From Anthracocystis setariae (Eukaryota; Basidiomycota; Ustilaginomycetes; Ustilaginales; Ustilaginaceae), in NCBI GenBank assembly GCA_928724745.1, contig CAKMXJ010000005.1:372001-436000 (forward strand): a DNA stretch of 64,000 bases, read 5' to 3'. The translations under genes and the position numbers were made by a program. Position 1 is the first letter of the stretch. Each line of letters opens with the position of its first letter. Shown here piece by piece: positions 49,049 through 58,568 of the stretch. The notes beneath the pieces were generated by a model. It did not search any database, was not told the origin of the DNA, and worked only from the letters and a program-made list of their open reading frames with translations.

Positions 49049-49166
49049 AACTGCAGCACCTAGGATTCCCGCGTGGTCCCCCACCGCAGTACTGACTAGG
49101 CGATACCTTGCTTAACTTCGCAGATCGGACGGGCTGCGGTGCTTTCAAGGTTCTATGGCCGCAGAT
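49049..49166 (-). rRNA. 5S ribosomal RNA
   Basis: Read on the minus strand, the 118 bases from 49166 to 49049 carry the conserved 5S elements in order: GGCCATAG near the 5' end, GAAAGCACCGC, CCCGTCCGATCTGCGAAG, TTAAGC, CCTAGTCAGTACTGCGGTG, GGGGACCACGCGGGAATCC, and a 3' GGTGCTGCAGTT. The 5' end ATCTGCG pairs with the 3' TGCAGTT with base-pair-preserving changes relative to the common basidiomycete form, so the helix is intact and the copy looks functional. The internal promoter (box A, intermediate element, box C) lies within it, and a T8 terminator follows. It is a single dispersed copy and not part of an rDNA repeat. Confidence 0.95.
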
Positions 49167-49440
49167 ATCAACCAGGCACTCAAATTGTAATATTAACCCT
49201 TTGACAACTGGCTGACTGGGATATTTGTCCCATATCACAGCTACATGTATGTCTTGACAGTGGTGGAGTCACAAAGTGCATCGCACATCACTGTCACCAA
49301 GCCAAAGAACGGCACAAGTACGTTTCTGCTGCAACCAAGACCAAGATCGCTTCACTGGTTGGGACCATTCCAATGGAATAGGGTATGTCGTACAATACAG
49401 TACTATACAGTAGCATCTGCTGGGGTCTGGGTTTACAAGT
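49167..49440. other. Spacer upstream of the 5S gene
   Basis: This spacer lies between the 5S gene and the end of the SPX-RING gene. Two TACAGTA words (49396, 49406) sit close to the SPX-RING stop codon. Nothing else is visible. Confidence 0.5.
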
Positions 49441-51789
49441 CTACATCACAACACACTTCTCCTCCCTCAATCCCATCGCCTCAAGATCCTCGGCCCTTCG
49501 ATCCTTCTCGTTCTCCTTGTTCTTCTCCTTAACCTCCCTGGGGAACCAAGTTTGCAAATACTTTTCGGCTTCATCGTCCATATTGCGACGGTCGGCGTTC
49601 TTGACCGCATCGGGAGCACGGCACAGCGGACAATCGTCCTTTCCCTGTCTCTGCAGCTTGACCAGACATCGCAGACAGAACAGGTGCGAGCAGTCCAGAC
49701 GCACAGGCCTCCATGCGACCGAGGTACAGATCGCACAGCTGTGGTCGTCGACGGCTGGCAAGATCGGCAACAATGTTGTTGTGACTAGCGAGAGCAGGAT
49801 GTGCGGCAGAGACTGTGACAGAATGCCCGTTGTAGCCGACGGCAACAGAGCCGCCAAGGAAGGATGTGCGTTGGCGGATACCAGAGCGTTGGGAGCTCCA
49901 TTGCCCGCATCGGCCGCTTGGAAGAACGCAGAAGATGGAATGTTGATCACGCCTCCCGACCCGATTGGCTGAATGCCCATCGCGCGCCTCGCCGATTCCT
50001 GCTGCGCCATAAACGTGCGCAGATCATCACTGGCCGTTAGAGCCGTGCGTTTGTCGTGCTTCTTAAGGATCTTCCTGGCAGCTTCCACATTGACTCGCTG
50101 GAACTTTTTCACATCCAACAGCGCAAAGTTGAGTCGCAAAAAGTCCTCGATCGCCGCAGCACTGTTTTGGTTCTGCAATCCCTGACTACTTGGTCCGGAT
50201 CCGAGCTTGAGCTTGACCAGCTTTCCCTTCTTACCCGAGGGCGCGGGCGCATTCGGATCGTGGATCCATCCGCGCTTGGCGAGCTCCAGAGCAAATCGCT
50301 TCAACCGAGCCTCGCTTTCATCGATACTGAGCTCTCCTCGATCCTTTTCGCGCTGACTCTCGAACACCTGCATGTCCACCCACAGGCTGAAGATCTCTCT
50401 CCACACGTATAGATCGTTCTTGGACGCATACGGGCTCGAAGCTCGCGCGATCGACGAGCACAGGGATTCGGTCTCGGACACAAAGCTGTCGCGCTGCTGC
50501 GTCTGGATGTTGGACAGATTCTGCAGCGCGTGCGTCAGCGTATCGAGGAACTGCATGTCTGCTGTCAGAGGAATCACGATCTCGCGAGAGCGAACTCCAC
50601 GCTTCCGGCGAATCTCGCTCTGACGCTTCGCCTTCTGCTCTCGCGTTTCGCCTTCGGGTCCATCTTCTGGAATGGTCGAAAAGCGCCTGGTGGTGACTGT
50701 CGGCAATTCGATGATCTGGTCCTCGATGCTTTTACGGCTGCTGCTGTCATCCTCGATGGAAGCCTCGTCGTCGTTGGCTTCGGCTTCCATCTCGTCTTCC
50801 GATGGCAACGGTGACTCGATGTACAGTCGGATGCGCGGCTCCGGATGCGCAGGTGTACCACCGAGCTCGTACTCGGCACGCGCTCGTCGGCCGAATTTGC
50901 CTTCAACCCATCGATGTTTTGCCGGGCTGGAGGATCGCTCTGTGCGAGAAGCAGATGGAGGCGCTAGCGAGGCACGTTTGTTGGTGACAGGGTTACTGCT
51001 AGGATCCCAATCGAGCTTGGCCTCTTCCCTCCACTTGCTAGCACTCCAATCATGACTACCCGGGCTAGGCTCGTGACCACGGCTGGCGGATCTGTTGGCG
51101 TTGGTTTCAGAAGGAGTCTTACTCTCCCGCATGGCCGCGAGATCCTTGCGACCGATGCCTGACCATTTGCTTGGATTCGGCACAGAGCCAGACGAGAATG
51201 AGGCTCGACCGCGAGGTGCTGACAGATGAGAGTCATCCAGCGATGAGCTGAGCTCGTCCATGCCTTGGCTGTGACTGCGCGGCTTGGTCGAGCCGGGCAC
51301 GGCAAGGGTTTTGGATCCCACCTGTGGCTGCGCCGGAGCCGCGTGAGCAGAGACGGCAGCATCGTCCAGGGTAGCCTTTGCTTCCGCATCTGCATTCGCT
51401 GACGATGATGAAGCTTTTCGAATCATATCTACGGAGAAGTCGCTGATCCACTTTCCAGCAGGGGTGAGCTCCTTTGCAGCACCATTTTGATCCGCACCAA
51501 GACTGTCGCCACTATCATCTGCCAGTGCTGAATCGGGATGGTCGGTTTCGGTCGGAAGCGGCTTTGTAGATGGTTTTGGCGAGTTGGATGGGCTCGTGCT
51601 ATGATTTTCATCCTCGGGACGGATCAGAAGCTCTCGTAGCACATCGGCGCCCAAACCGATCGACTCGAGTTCGGCAACAACACCGTTGATAAGCTTCTTG
51701 AGATGCTTATACTCCAAGGCACCATTCCTCCACTCCTCGGGGAAGGATGGGTCTGCCATGGTCTCCATGTAGGTCTTGCCGAACTTCAT
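49441..51789 (-). CDS. SPX-RING E3 ubiquitin ligase with C-terminal CaaX box
   Basis: Single exon, 782 residues, starting MKFGKTYMETM. The SPX domain is split by a long disordered insert. The first helices (PSFPEEWRNGALEYKHLKKLI) lie at residues 1-50, a Ser/Pro-rich segment covers about 60-390, and the remaining helices continue to about 620, including NVEAARKILKKHDKRT, whose lysines match the inositol-pyrophosphate site. The RING finger at about 685-723 is C3HC4: CAIC, DCSHLFCLRC, CPLC. A Lys/Glu-rich helix follows. The last four residues are CVVM, a classic farnesylation motif; I checked that the stop codon follows directly. The family resembles fungal SPX-RING ligases such as fission-yeast Pqr1, which restrains phosphate uptake and storage. 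Membrane attachment through CVVM is inference. Confidence 0.92.
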   Translation of the reverse strand: MKFGKTYMETMADPSFPEEWRNGALEYKHLKKLINGVVAELESIGLGADVLRELLIRPEDENHSTSPSNSPKPSTKPLPTETDHPDSALADDSGDSLGADQNGAAKELTPAGKWISDFSVDMIRKASSSSANADAEAKATLDDAAVSAHAAPAQPQVGSKTLAVPGSTKPRSHSQGMDELSSSLDDSHLSAPRGRASFSSGSVPNPSKWSGIGRKDLAAMRESKTPSETNANRSASRGHEPSPGSHDWSASKWREEAKLDWDPSSNPVTNKRASLAPPSASRTERSSSPAKHRWVEGKFGRRARAEYELGGTPAHPEPRIRLYIESPLPSEDEMEAEANDDEASIEDDSSSRKSIEDQIIELPTVTTRRFSTIPEDGPEGETREQKAKRQSEIRRKRGVRSREIVIPLTADMQFLDTLTHALQNLSNIQTQQRDSFVSETESLCSSIARASSPYASKNDLYVWREIFSLWVDMQVFESQREKDRGELSIDESEARLKRFALELAKRGWIHDPNAPAPSGKKGKLVKLKLGSGPSSQGLQNQNSAAAIEDFLRLNFALLDVKKFQRVNVEAARKILKKHDKRTALTASDDLRTFMAQQESARRAMGIQPIGSGGVINIPSSAFFQAADAGNGAPNALVSANAHPSLAALLPSATTGILSQSLPHILLSLVTTTLLPILPAVDDHSCAICTSVAWRPVRLDCSHLFCLRCLVKLQRQGKDDCPLCRAPDAVKNADRRNMDDEAEKYLQTWFPREVKEKNKENEKDRRAEDLEAMGLREEKCVVM

Positions 51790-52539
51790 CTTGGTGGACA
51801 GGCGCTATGCGCAACGGATGGTTTGTGTCAATGCTGTAAGATGGCCTGGATGGATGTGTGCGTGACGAGATCAAACGCACTTGATCGTGAGTTGAATGGG
51901 TGATTGAGCCATGCAGTCGTTGGCGTTGTGTCGTGTTGCGATGGATGGGATGGGATGTGAACAAAACGATGCTGGTGGCTTGGGTCGTTGTCGAGTGGCT
52001 CGAAGATGAGTTTGGTAGAGGCGCTTGGTATGGGTTCAGGGTCTCTGAATTGCTGCGACGTGCAGTTGAGTGCAGTGCGTGGTGCAGTGCGGTGGGTAGT
52101 TAGGCCCAACTCGACACCACAACTGAGCCGTCGGCAAATTCCAAGTTCGGGGAAAAAGAGAAAAAAAAATCATACAAGGTTAAAACTTCTCAGGATCAGC
52201 AGCCACAAAAGTAGATTTGCTGAATTCAAAATATAATAAATATAATTAATAGTAAGTACAGTAGAGTTTTGATTTTCTTGCCGTGGTGCACTGATGGTGA
52301 TTGATTTTTCAATGCAAACGGCGACCACGTTCACAGTTGTCTGCTAGCGTCGGCAGCCGCAGTGAAGAAAAAGCTTGAACCCCAGCCCACGTTCTCCATC
52401 CGTTCGCTTTGATACGCCTCCGCATTCGTTGGTTGTCGCGGCTTGGATCTTCAACCGGTCGTCCGACAGGGTACGAGCTAAGCTAATCGCATCGCTTGCT
52501 ATCACCCAGATCAAATGGTATACAGTACGAGAGGTGCTC
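51790..52539. other. Intergenic with AT-rich island
   Basis: This lies upstream of the SPX-RING gene and downstream of SRO7 (both -). An AT-rich island at about 52225-52262 (ATATAATAAATATAATTAATAG-like, given in parts) ends in a TACAGTA word (52257), and another copy (52521) sits next to the SRO7 stop. No gene was seen. Confidence 0.5.
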
Positions 52540-55500
52540 CTAAAAGAACAGCTTGTTCAGCTTGTCCTTGGCGGCTCCCTTGACAGCCGCTTCTCGCGTG
52601 CTCTTGAGGAAGTTGCTTGCTCCTTTTTCCAGCGATGTTAGGCCGTCTTCGATACCGCTCATCATAGCTCCTCTGGCTTTGAGAAGGTCGATGTTCTGGT
52701 ACCCAGTCGTCCAAGCTGAATCTGCCGAGGCTGCTACCTCCTTGGCTTTGCTTGCATCCCTGCGCACTGCCGATAAACTTGCTCCACCCGCTCGCTGCCC
52801 ACGTTCATCTGCTTCAGCTTCACGGACTGCACCAAGTGGCGGTCGGTAGTCGCGCGGTGGCAGCGCCTCACCCAATTTGGGCCCATCCGGTCGCTTGGCT
52901 CCTGCCAGGACTGCATCCATCTGAGCGCCCACAGCAAGCGCGCCCGTTGTTTTGGTCCCGAACCATCCTGCAATGCTTGTTGCTACTCCCGCTGCTGACG
53001 CCAGCGCGCCAGGATGGACGGGCATTGCAGCGCTCAATGCTGGATTCGACAAGGTCAGATTCGGCTGCCCTGGCCTGCGCAGCGACGCAAACATGGTCCA
53101 CAGTCGCACGTCCAGGCTGCTGCATACCTCCACAAAGTCTCCATGAGCATCAAACCAGATCGATGCTCGTCCGCCCTGAGACTCTCCCACCTCGCGAGTA
53201 TGCCTTTGCAATCGAAGGATTTGTTCCAGTCTCGGCAAGCTGAAGATTCGGATGCTGGATGCAGTTACAATCGCCGCTACCTTGTCTTGGTAGCGTTCGA
53301 TCACGTCGCAGCCCAGTACACGCTCTCCGATCTCTGCTCGCGCCACAATAGGCCCTGTAAGCCCGTAGCGAAGCACCAAATTGCGATCCGTGAAGCCCAA
53401 CATCACATCAGCCTCCGGCACACCACACTCTGGCAGAAGCCCTGAAGGTCCGTGCTCTTGCTCGCGCAATGCTCGTTGCAAGTCGTGTGGAAACGCATGG
53501 CAACTTTGACCGCTCGCATCCAGGATGCGGAGCGCTCGAATGTCGCTCAGCTCCTCCAGCTTTTGTGTGCTGGTGCGTTCCATCATCCACATATCCAGCG
53601 TCTTCTGCAACGTCCAGATCGACGTCAGCCCGTTGGCTCGCACAACCACCAAACGTGCCGCCAGGCTTGGATCTTCGGCGACACGGCAGATGCTGAAGCT
53701 AAGATGTACGATGGGGCTCTTGGACTCGGCTTCGATCGTCTTGCGCAGTGCCTTATTCTCCTTGGTCTCACCGTGCAACGAATCTTGCTCGCCACCAAAT
53801 CCTTCTTTGACGATGAGTTCGGCGTGGCGCAAATCCAACACCGCCAGTGCTGTACCGCACGCCACCGCCACAAATCCGATATCACTTGAAGCAAATCCGG
53901 ACACTTCTCCGCGCATCGGATCCAGCATGAGATTCGGTTTGAAGCCATCGTAGCGAGGATCTGCCAAGTGCTGCAGGAACACAATCTCTTCGGGCTCAAA
54001 TGTGGGTGGAGGCGGCGCGTGGAACGAGCCTGGCGACGGTCCAGGTGGGCCCTGAAGACCCAATCCCATCATGCTGGCTCGGTGAGGATCGCGAGGCGGT
54101 CGGCTAGGAGGCATAAAAGCTGGCTGTTGTCCGAGCGGCATAGCCGAACCTGCATGTTGTGCGCCAGGACCGTCACTTGGCCCATCGCCTCCAAGCTCTT
54201 GCATAGCTCTGGACAATTCTTCATCGAGCATCCTTGACCTATCGATACTTGGATCAGAGCGGCCCGACGCGAGCGATATCGAGGACTTTGCAGGACTAAG
54301 GGGGTTCGTGACAGGAGGAATTGCTAGATTCGACTGTTCCGCCTCGTCTCTGATCGACGATTCCACCTCTTGTTTGATGGCATCAGTCTCACTGAGCTGA
54401 GCGAATCCGAATTTCATATGCAGGAGCTGTCCTGTTGACAGCGATATGGTGGTCTCGAGCACCTCTGCGGCGAGCTGCACATCCTGTACTCTGGCGCGCC
54501 CTCGGGCTCGATCGAAACTAGGGTGACCCATCATCGAGGGACTTTGCAGGATGCTTCTTACGTCGATGGTCAGGTTTGGCAATGGAGACGGGAATCCTTT
54601 CTGAAGCCAGATCCGTGGAATCGCAGAGCCTCTGCGCAAGTCGTCGTCATCGGCTTCGCCCATGAGCAGCAGATGCGGGCTGGCATCGTAGAAGCGAACG
54701 GTTCCATCAAGATGCCAGGTGATGAGGATGCGGAAGCTGCAGGAACGCAGCAGCTCAGGGATGCCGTCGCTTCCTTCGCCTGACAGGCATACCGATGCCT
54801 TGCCTCCTGCCAAGTTGAGCGGAGGTTTCTGATCGTTGAAGGACGAGCGAAGGGCAGAACCCGAGGCCTCCTGCTCCTGCTTCTTGTTGAGTCCAGTTAA
54901 ATCGAGAGGCCCAACAAGCTTTCGATACGCGTGCGGAGTTAGGTTTTCCAGCTTGGCGCCTAGGATTGCACCGGGTCCAGCAAGAGTGAGTGGCAGGGGT
55001 AGATGCAACTCCTTCTGCGCTATTCTGGGGAGCATACCCAGCTGTTGGCCGCTTGGCGGGGGGGATATCGTCGCGTGATTAGGTGGCGGAGGCGAGCGTA
55101 CGGATGCGCCTGATTTCGACCTGGGTGGAAATGCGTAGCAGGCAAGGCCCCTTGCGGCAGCTGGTGGCGGTAGAGTCGGCAGGGCGGGATCTGCTGCGAG
55201 CAGCATGACCACGGCGGTAGGATCGTAGCTGCCCGAGTAGTGCGGATTGCTCCGCGGAAGCAGCATGAAGTCTTCGACAACGCTTGACGTGGGATAGACC
55301 ACCTCGGATGTTGGCACCAGCGAGGTATGCAGCGCAGTGCGTAGCTTGTGATTGGCCTCGGCCGTATTATTGCTGCCCCACAACGACATTGCGGCAGCGT
55401 AAGGGGGCAAGTTTGCACTGAACAGTCCAGGCGGATCGATTTCAGCGTTGGCGCCACCCAACACAGTAAGGACAGTACCCCTGAGCGGTTCCTGATTGGC

Positions 55501-56703
55501 TTCGCCGGAAGAAGCAGTGATTTCGGAATGTGGTGTTTGCCAACTACTGGCACTCTGGCTCGCCAGATCGATCCAACCCTTCTCGGGGAAGCCAGACCAA
55601 GCAAGCTTGAAGATGGGTTCTCTGAGCGGGCGAAAAGCCTCGATGAGGGCAGGATCAGTGACCGGTCTCTCCACATCGAGCTGATCGAGGGTGCGGACCA
55701 TGATTGGCTTGTCATCGTCGCGCACATGCCAGAAGGAAATGCAGCCGTCTTCGTGACCCATCGCAAAGACCTCTCCATCTGGACGCCATGCAATGCAGGT
55801 GGCGGGTGGGGCTCTCTCGGTCCAGATGAGCTGTGGTTTGCCGCCAGCGCCGAGGGCACCTGGGAGTAGGCGAAGCTGGAACGTCTTGAGCACCACCCGC
55901 TCGCGCACATCGAGGAGGATGGAGCCACCCTCATATGCCAAGAGCAACTGATTGATGTCCTTTGGATGGGTCTTGATATCGATGATCAATGGCACATGGC
56001 GCCTGTTGGGAGCATCGGGAACGCCGGACTTGCGGAGGATCTCCTCCTCTTCCCACCATAAATTTGGAACACGATAGGGAGAGGGCGACATACGTTCGAG
56101 GTCGAAAGTATCCACAGTGCCATCTCGTAGACCGAGAAACATGTGCGAATGGGCGGTCGACACTTCCACGCAGATCACCTTGTTGCGTACGGTGTGTACA
56201 CCGACCCTTTGCGGCGTATCGGGATGTGGGGGCCCAGTGATGCTGTGTCCAGATGATGCGCTTGAGGCTTTGTACTGGTTACTGGAGGATCCGTGTGCGG
56301 CTCGAATCTGGGGATCAGGACGAGAAAGGTCGTAGATGCTGACGTTGTCCTTTTCGTCGATGCAAATGAGCAGACTCATGTCCGGCTTGAAGGCAAGATG
56401 GTTGACTTTGTTGGCTGGCCGAAGCGAGAACGAGATCTGAACAGGTTGCGATCCGAAGAGATGAATGGTACCGAGAGTAGTACCGACCGCCAAAAAGCCT
56501 TGGACTGGCTCGAAAGCCATAGCAGTGACTTGGCCAGGAAGCGCAAGTCCAGCCAAGAGGCCTTCGTTGAAAGTACCTGCGCTACTGAGGTGCGCATTTG
56601 CCAAAGATCGAGACCAGTCAGTGTGGTAGAGTCTTTCAGGCACCTTGGCACCTCCTGCTTGGGCGGCCTTGTCGCGCAGAGTCTTGATCCAGGACGAAGA
56701 CAT
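52540..56703 (-). CDS. SRO7: Sro7 / Lgl / tomosyn-type exocytosis protein
   Basis: Single exon, 1387 residues from the ATG at 56703. The N-terminal segment (LPGQVTAMAFEPVQGFLAVGT, GTIHLFG, VNHLAFKPDMSLLICIDEKDNVSIYDL) opens a WD40 propeller typical of the Lgl/tomosyn group; further blades include VICVEVSTAHSHMFLGLRDG, CIAWRPDGEVFAMGHEDG and ITWHLDGTVRFYDASPHL. A second propeller occupies the C-terminal half (SDIGFVAVACGTALAVLDLR, VAAIVTASSIRIFSLPRLEQI), separated by a Pro/Ser-rich linker near residues 800-900. The last 65 residues (KARGAMMSGIEDGLTSLEKG and following) form an R-SNARE-like helix, ending NKLFF. Family role: docking of secretory vesicles by binding the t-SNARE Sec9 and the Rab Sec4, relevant to polar tip growth. 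It is divergent from MED8. Confidence 0.9.
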   Translation of the reverse strand: MSSSWIKTLRDKAAQAGGAKVPERLYHTDWSRSLANAHLSSAGTFNEGLLAGLALPGQVTAMAFEPVQGFLAVGTTLGTIHLFGSQPVQISFSLRPANKVNHLAFKPDMSLLICIDEKDNVSIYDLSRPDPQIRAAHGSSSNQYKASSASSGHSITGPPHPDTPQRVGVHTVRNKVICVEVSTAHSHMFLGLRDGTVDTFDLERMSPSPYRVPNLWWEEEEILRKSGVPDAPNRRHVPLIIDIKTHPKDINQLLLAYEGGSILLDVRERVVLKTFQLRLLPGALGAGGKPQLIWTERAPPATCIAWRPDGEVFAMGHEDGCISFWHVRDDDKPIMVRTLDQLDVERPVTDPALIEAFRPLREPIFKLAWSGFPEKGWIDLASQSASSWQTPHSEITASSGEANQEPLRGTVLTVLGGANAEIDPPGLFSANLPPYAAAMSLWGSNNTAEANHKLRTALHTSLVPTSEVVYPTSSVVEDFMLLPRSNPHYSGSYDPTAVVMLLAADPALPTLPPPAAARGLACYAFPPRSKSGASVRSPPPPNHATISPPPSGQQLGMLPRIAQKELHLPLPLTLAGPGAILGAKLENLTPHAYRKLVGPLDLTGLNKKQEQEASGSALRSSFNDQKPPLNLAGGKASVCLSGEGSDGIPELLRSCSFRILITWHLDGTVRFYDASPHLLLMGEADDDDLRRGSAIPRIWLQKGFPSPLPNLTIDVRSILQSPSMMGHPSFDRARGRARVQDVQLAAEVLETTISLSTGQLLHMKFGFAQLSETDAIKQEVESSIRDEAEQSNLAIPPVTNPLSPAKSSISLASGRSDPSIDRSRMLDEELSRAMQELGGDGPSDGPGAQHAGSAMPLGQQPAFMPPSRPPRDPHRASMMGLGLQGPPGPSPGSFHAPPPPTFEPEEIVFLQHLADPRYDGFKPNLMLDPMRGEVSGFASSDIGFVAVACGTALAVLDLRHAELIVKEGFGGEQDSLHGETKENKALRKTIEAESKSPIVHLSFSICRVAEDPSLAARLVVVRANGLTSIWTLQKTLDMWMMERTSTQKLEELSDIRALRILDASGQSCHAFPHDLQRALREQEHGPSGLLPECGVPEADVMLGFTDRNLVLRYGLTGPIVARAEIGERVLGCDVIERYQDKVAAIVTASSIRIFSLPRLEQILRLQRHTREVGESQGGRASIWFDAHGDFVEVCSSLDVRLWTMFASLRRPGQPNLTLSNPALSAAMPVHPGALASAAGVATSIAGWFGTKTTGALAVGAQMDAVLAGAKRPDGPKLGEALPPRDYRPPLGAVREAEADERGQRAGGASLSAVRRDASKAKEVAASADSAWTTGYQNIDLLKARGAMMSGIEDGLTSLEKGASNFLKSTREAAVKGAAKDKLNKLFF

Positions 56704-57554
56704 CTCGAAAACCCAGAGAGGATGAGAGGCGATAGGTGGTGCTATTGCCTAGCTGTTGCAGATCCAAGGATACCAAATCGAGGTGATCACAAAGTAGATG
56801 TTGCGCTGCAATCGGGCCAGATAGAGAGCACACTGAAAGCTCTTTCCAGAAGCCGGACTTCTGGCTAGCGAAGCTGATGGTCCTGATTGTGTGTCTAGTG
56901 AATGGTCGGTGACGATGATGTTGGTGTGTAAGCAAGGCCGAGTGAGCGTGAGAGCAAGTGGTAAGCAGCCACTGTGGAAGGACATGTATGGACCCTAAAT
57001 TGTGATGTGCAGGAAGTGGGTTCGAGCGGCAGAGCGCATTCTTGATTAGGGACTGTGTGGAGGCAACGCGTGCCAAGCCAAGTACAGTACAGTACAGTAC
57101 AGTACTCTACTACTGTAATAAAATATATAATAATAATATAATAATCGTTTCTTCTTAGGATTCACAATTTTGGCGCATGCGGCGTGATTTGTCGGCAAAG
57201 TTGCCGATACGTTTGCCGATACGTGGAACAGAAAAAAGATCTGTGCGCTTTCCGATTGCCGATTCAACAAACGCCAATTTATTGTTCGCCGATCCACCAT
57301 CTCTTCGCCGCCCCTCCGCCCTCAACTCGATCCTTTGCCGCACATACAGCTCTCGGCTTGCTCTGGACATAACTACTCGACTGTCAGTCGGTGTCGCTGA
57401 CTGTTGCGAGTCTATTGCATGCTGCTCTTGGATATCGCCAAGTCAGTGCTGCTCTAGCAAAGTAAAACGACGACTCCCCATCCAACGTTCACAAAACAAC
57501 GTTCCCACTCTTGGTTGCAACATCCCGTTACGTCAAGCTGGCGCAGGCGACAGC
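56704..57554. other. Divergent intergenic region SRO7/MED8
   Basis: This holds a (GTACA)n run at 57082-57105 followed by TACTGTA at 57111 and an AT-rich island to about 57150. An in-frame ATG at 57177 could extend MED8 by 126 residues, but that part looks like leader sequence. A short direct repeat (GCCGATACGT) occurs near 57204-57225. Confidence 0.6.
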
Positions 57555-58568
57555 ATGGCTTCGAAAAGGGCAGGGGAAACATCGGCAGCGGCAGTGGTAG
57601 CGGCAGTAGGCCCTCCCACCTTGCCACGGGTACAGGTGCCGGCCGAGCACCTTCAGATCTTGTTGCAACGATTCGAATCGTTGTTATCCTCCATCGTTGG
57701 CCTTAAGGAGGAGATTGCCATGGTACCCGGAATGGACGAATGGCCAGCACTGCTACATCGATACACAAATCTGCTCTCGCACGCATACTCGCTCTCATCT
57801 TCCCTCGTGTCCGCTTCACCGCACTTCCTACCATCGCAGCTGGCTTCGTTCAACAAGATTCTTGAAGCTGAGGCTGAAAATTCGAATCTGTACGCCGATG
57901 CCGCTGAAGCATCCACGCTTTTTGGAGGCTTTATGGGCAGTGGTGGTGGGGCAAGTGCGATGCAAGATGGCGTCAAAGCTACAGCCGATGGCCTTGCCGA
58001 ACTGAGCTTTTACGACCGTAACAATCCATTGCCGTTGTTGCTGGCACATCCTGTGCTGCCAATACCAGACGAAAACCTCAACTTCCTTGGGGCGCTCCTT
58101 CGCACCGCGCCAGAAGTCGAGATTCTGAAAGAGGAAGATAGTCTAGTGCAGAGCTATGATGCAGCGTTGGAGGCGAGATTGCAAGCGGATGGCGTGGTGT
58201 TAGGAGATGACATGGACGCCAAACTCGACCGCATTCAAAACGAGATATCTCAACATGACATTCTGGCGCTGAGATCGTTACGCATCTGGTATCACCTTCG
58301 CTATGCACCGGATGAAGAAGGCAATGCGTTGAATCTGCGTGAACGACTTGCTGCTGCGGAAGAGGATATTGAAGAGGATACAGATGGCAAGGAGGAAAAA
58401 CAAGGCGGCATGGACACCGAAAGCGACGAAGATGACGATGAAGATGATGACGACGGCGAAGCGAAACGAACGCGGATAGAGCAAAAGTATCAGCGAAGAA
58501 TGCAACGCAACTGCTGGAGTGCAGATGCAGTCTCGGCCTTTCTGCGTGGACATAGCACCGGCCTTTGA
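57555..58568 (+). CDS. MED8: Mediator complex subunit 8
   Basis: Single exon, 337 residues from the ATG at 57555 (MASKRAGETS). Residues about 30-130 give the Med8 helical pair (LQILLQRFESLLSSIVGLKEEI, then DEWPALLHRYTNLLSHAYSLSSSLVSA). The conserved NPLPLLLAHPVLPIPDENLNFLGALLRTAPEVEILKEED-type segment, listed here only by its ends (NPLPLLLAHP and LLRTAPEVEI), lies near residues 155-195. A helix with a HDILALRSLRIWYHLRYAPD stretch follows. An acidic insert (EDDDEDDDDG) separates a basic C-terminal helix. Family role: head module of Mediator, contacting Med18/Med20 and TBP in RNA polymerase II initiation. The assignment rests on the overall pattern and is less certain than for the enzymes. Confidence 0.75.
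   Translation: MASKRAGETSAAAVVAAVGPPTLPRVQVPAEHLQILLQRFESLLSSIVGLKEEIAMVPGMDEWPALLHRYTNLLSHAYSLSSSLVSASPHFLPSQLASFNKILEAEAENSNLYADAAEASTLFGGFMGSGGGASAMQDGVKATADGLAELSFYDRNNPLPLLLAHPVLPIPDENLNFLGALLRTAPEVEILKEEDSLVQSYDAALEARLQADGVVLGDDMDAKLDRIQNEISQHDILALRSLRIWYHLRYAPDEEGNALNLRERLAAAEEDIEEDTDGKEEKQGGMDTESDEDDDEDDDDGEAKRTRIEQKYQRRMQRNCWSADAVSAFLRGHSTGL

Noticed and set aside
57177..57554. N-terminal extension of MED8 from an upstream ATG
   Set aside because: The 126 extra residues are not protein-like and the Med8 family begins near the chosen ATG.
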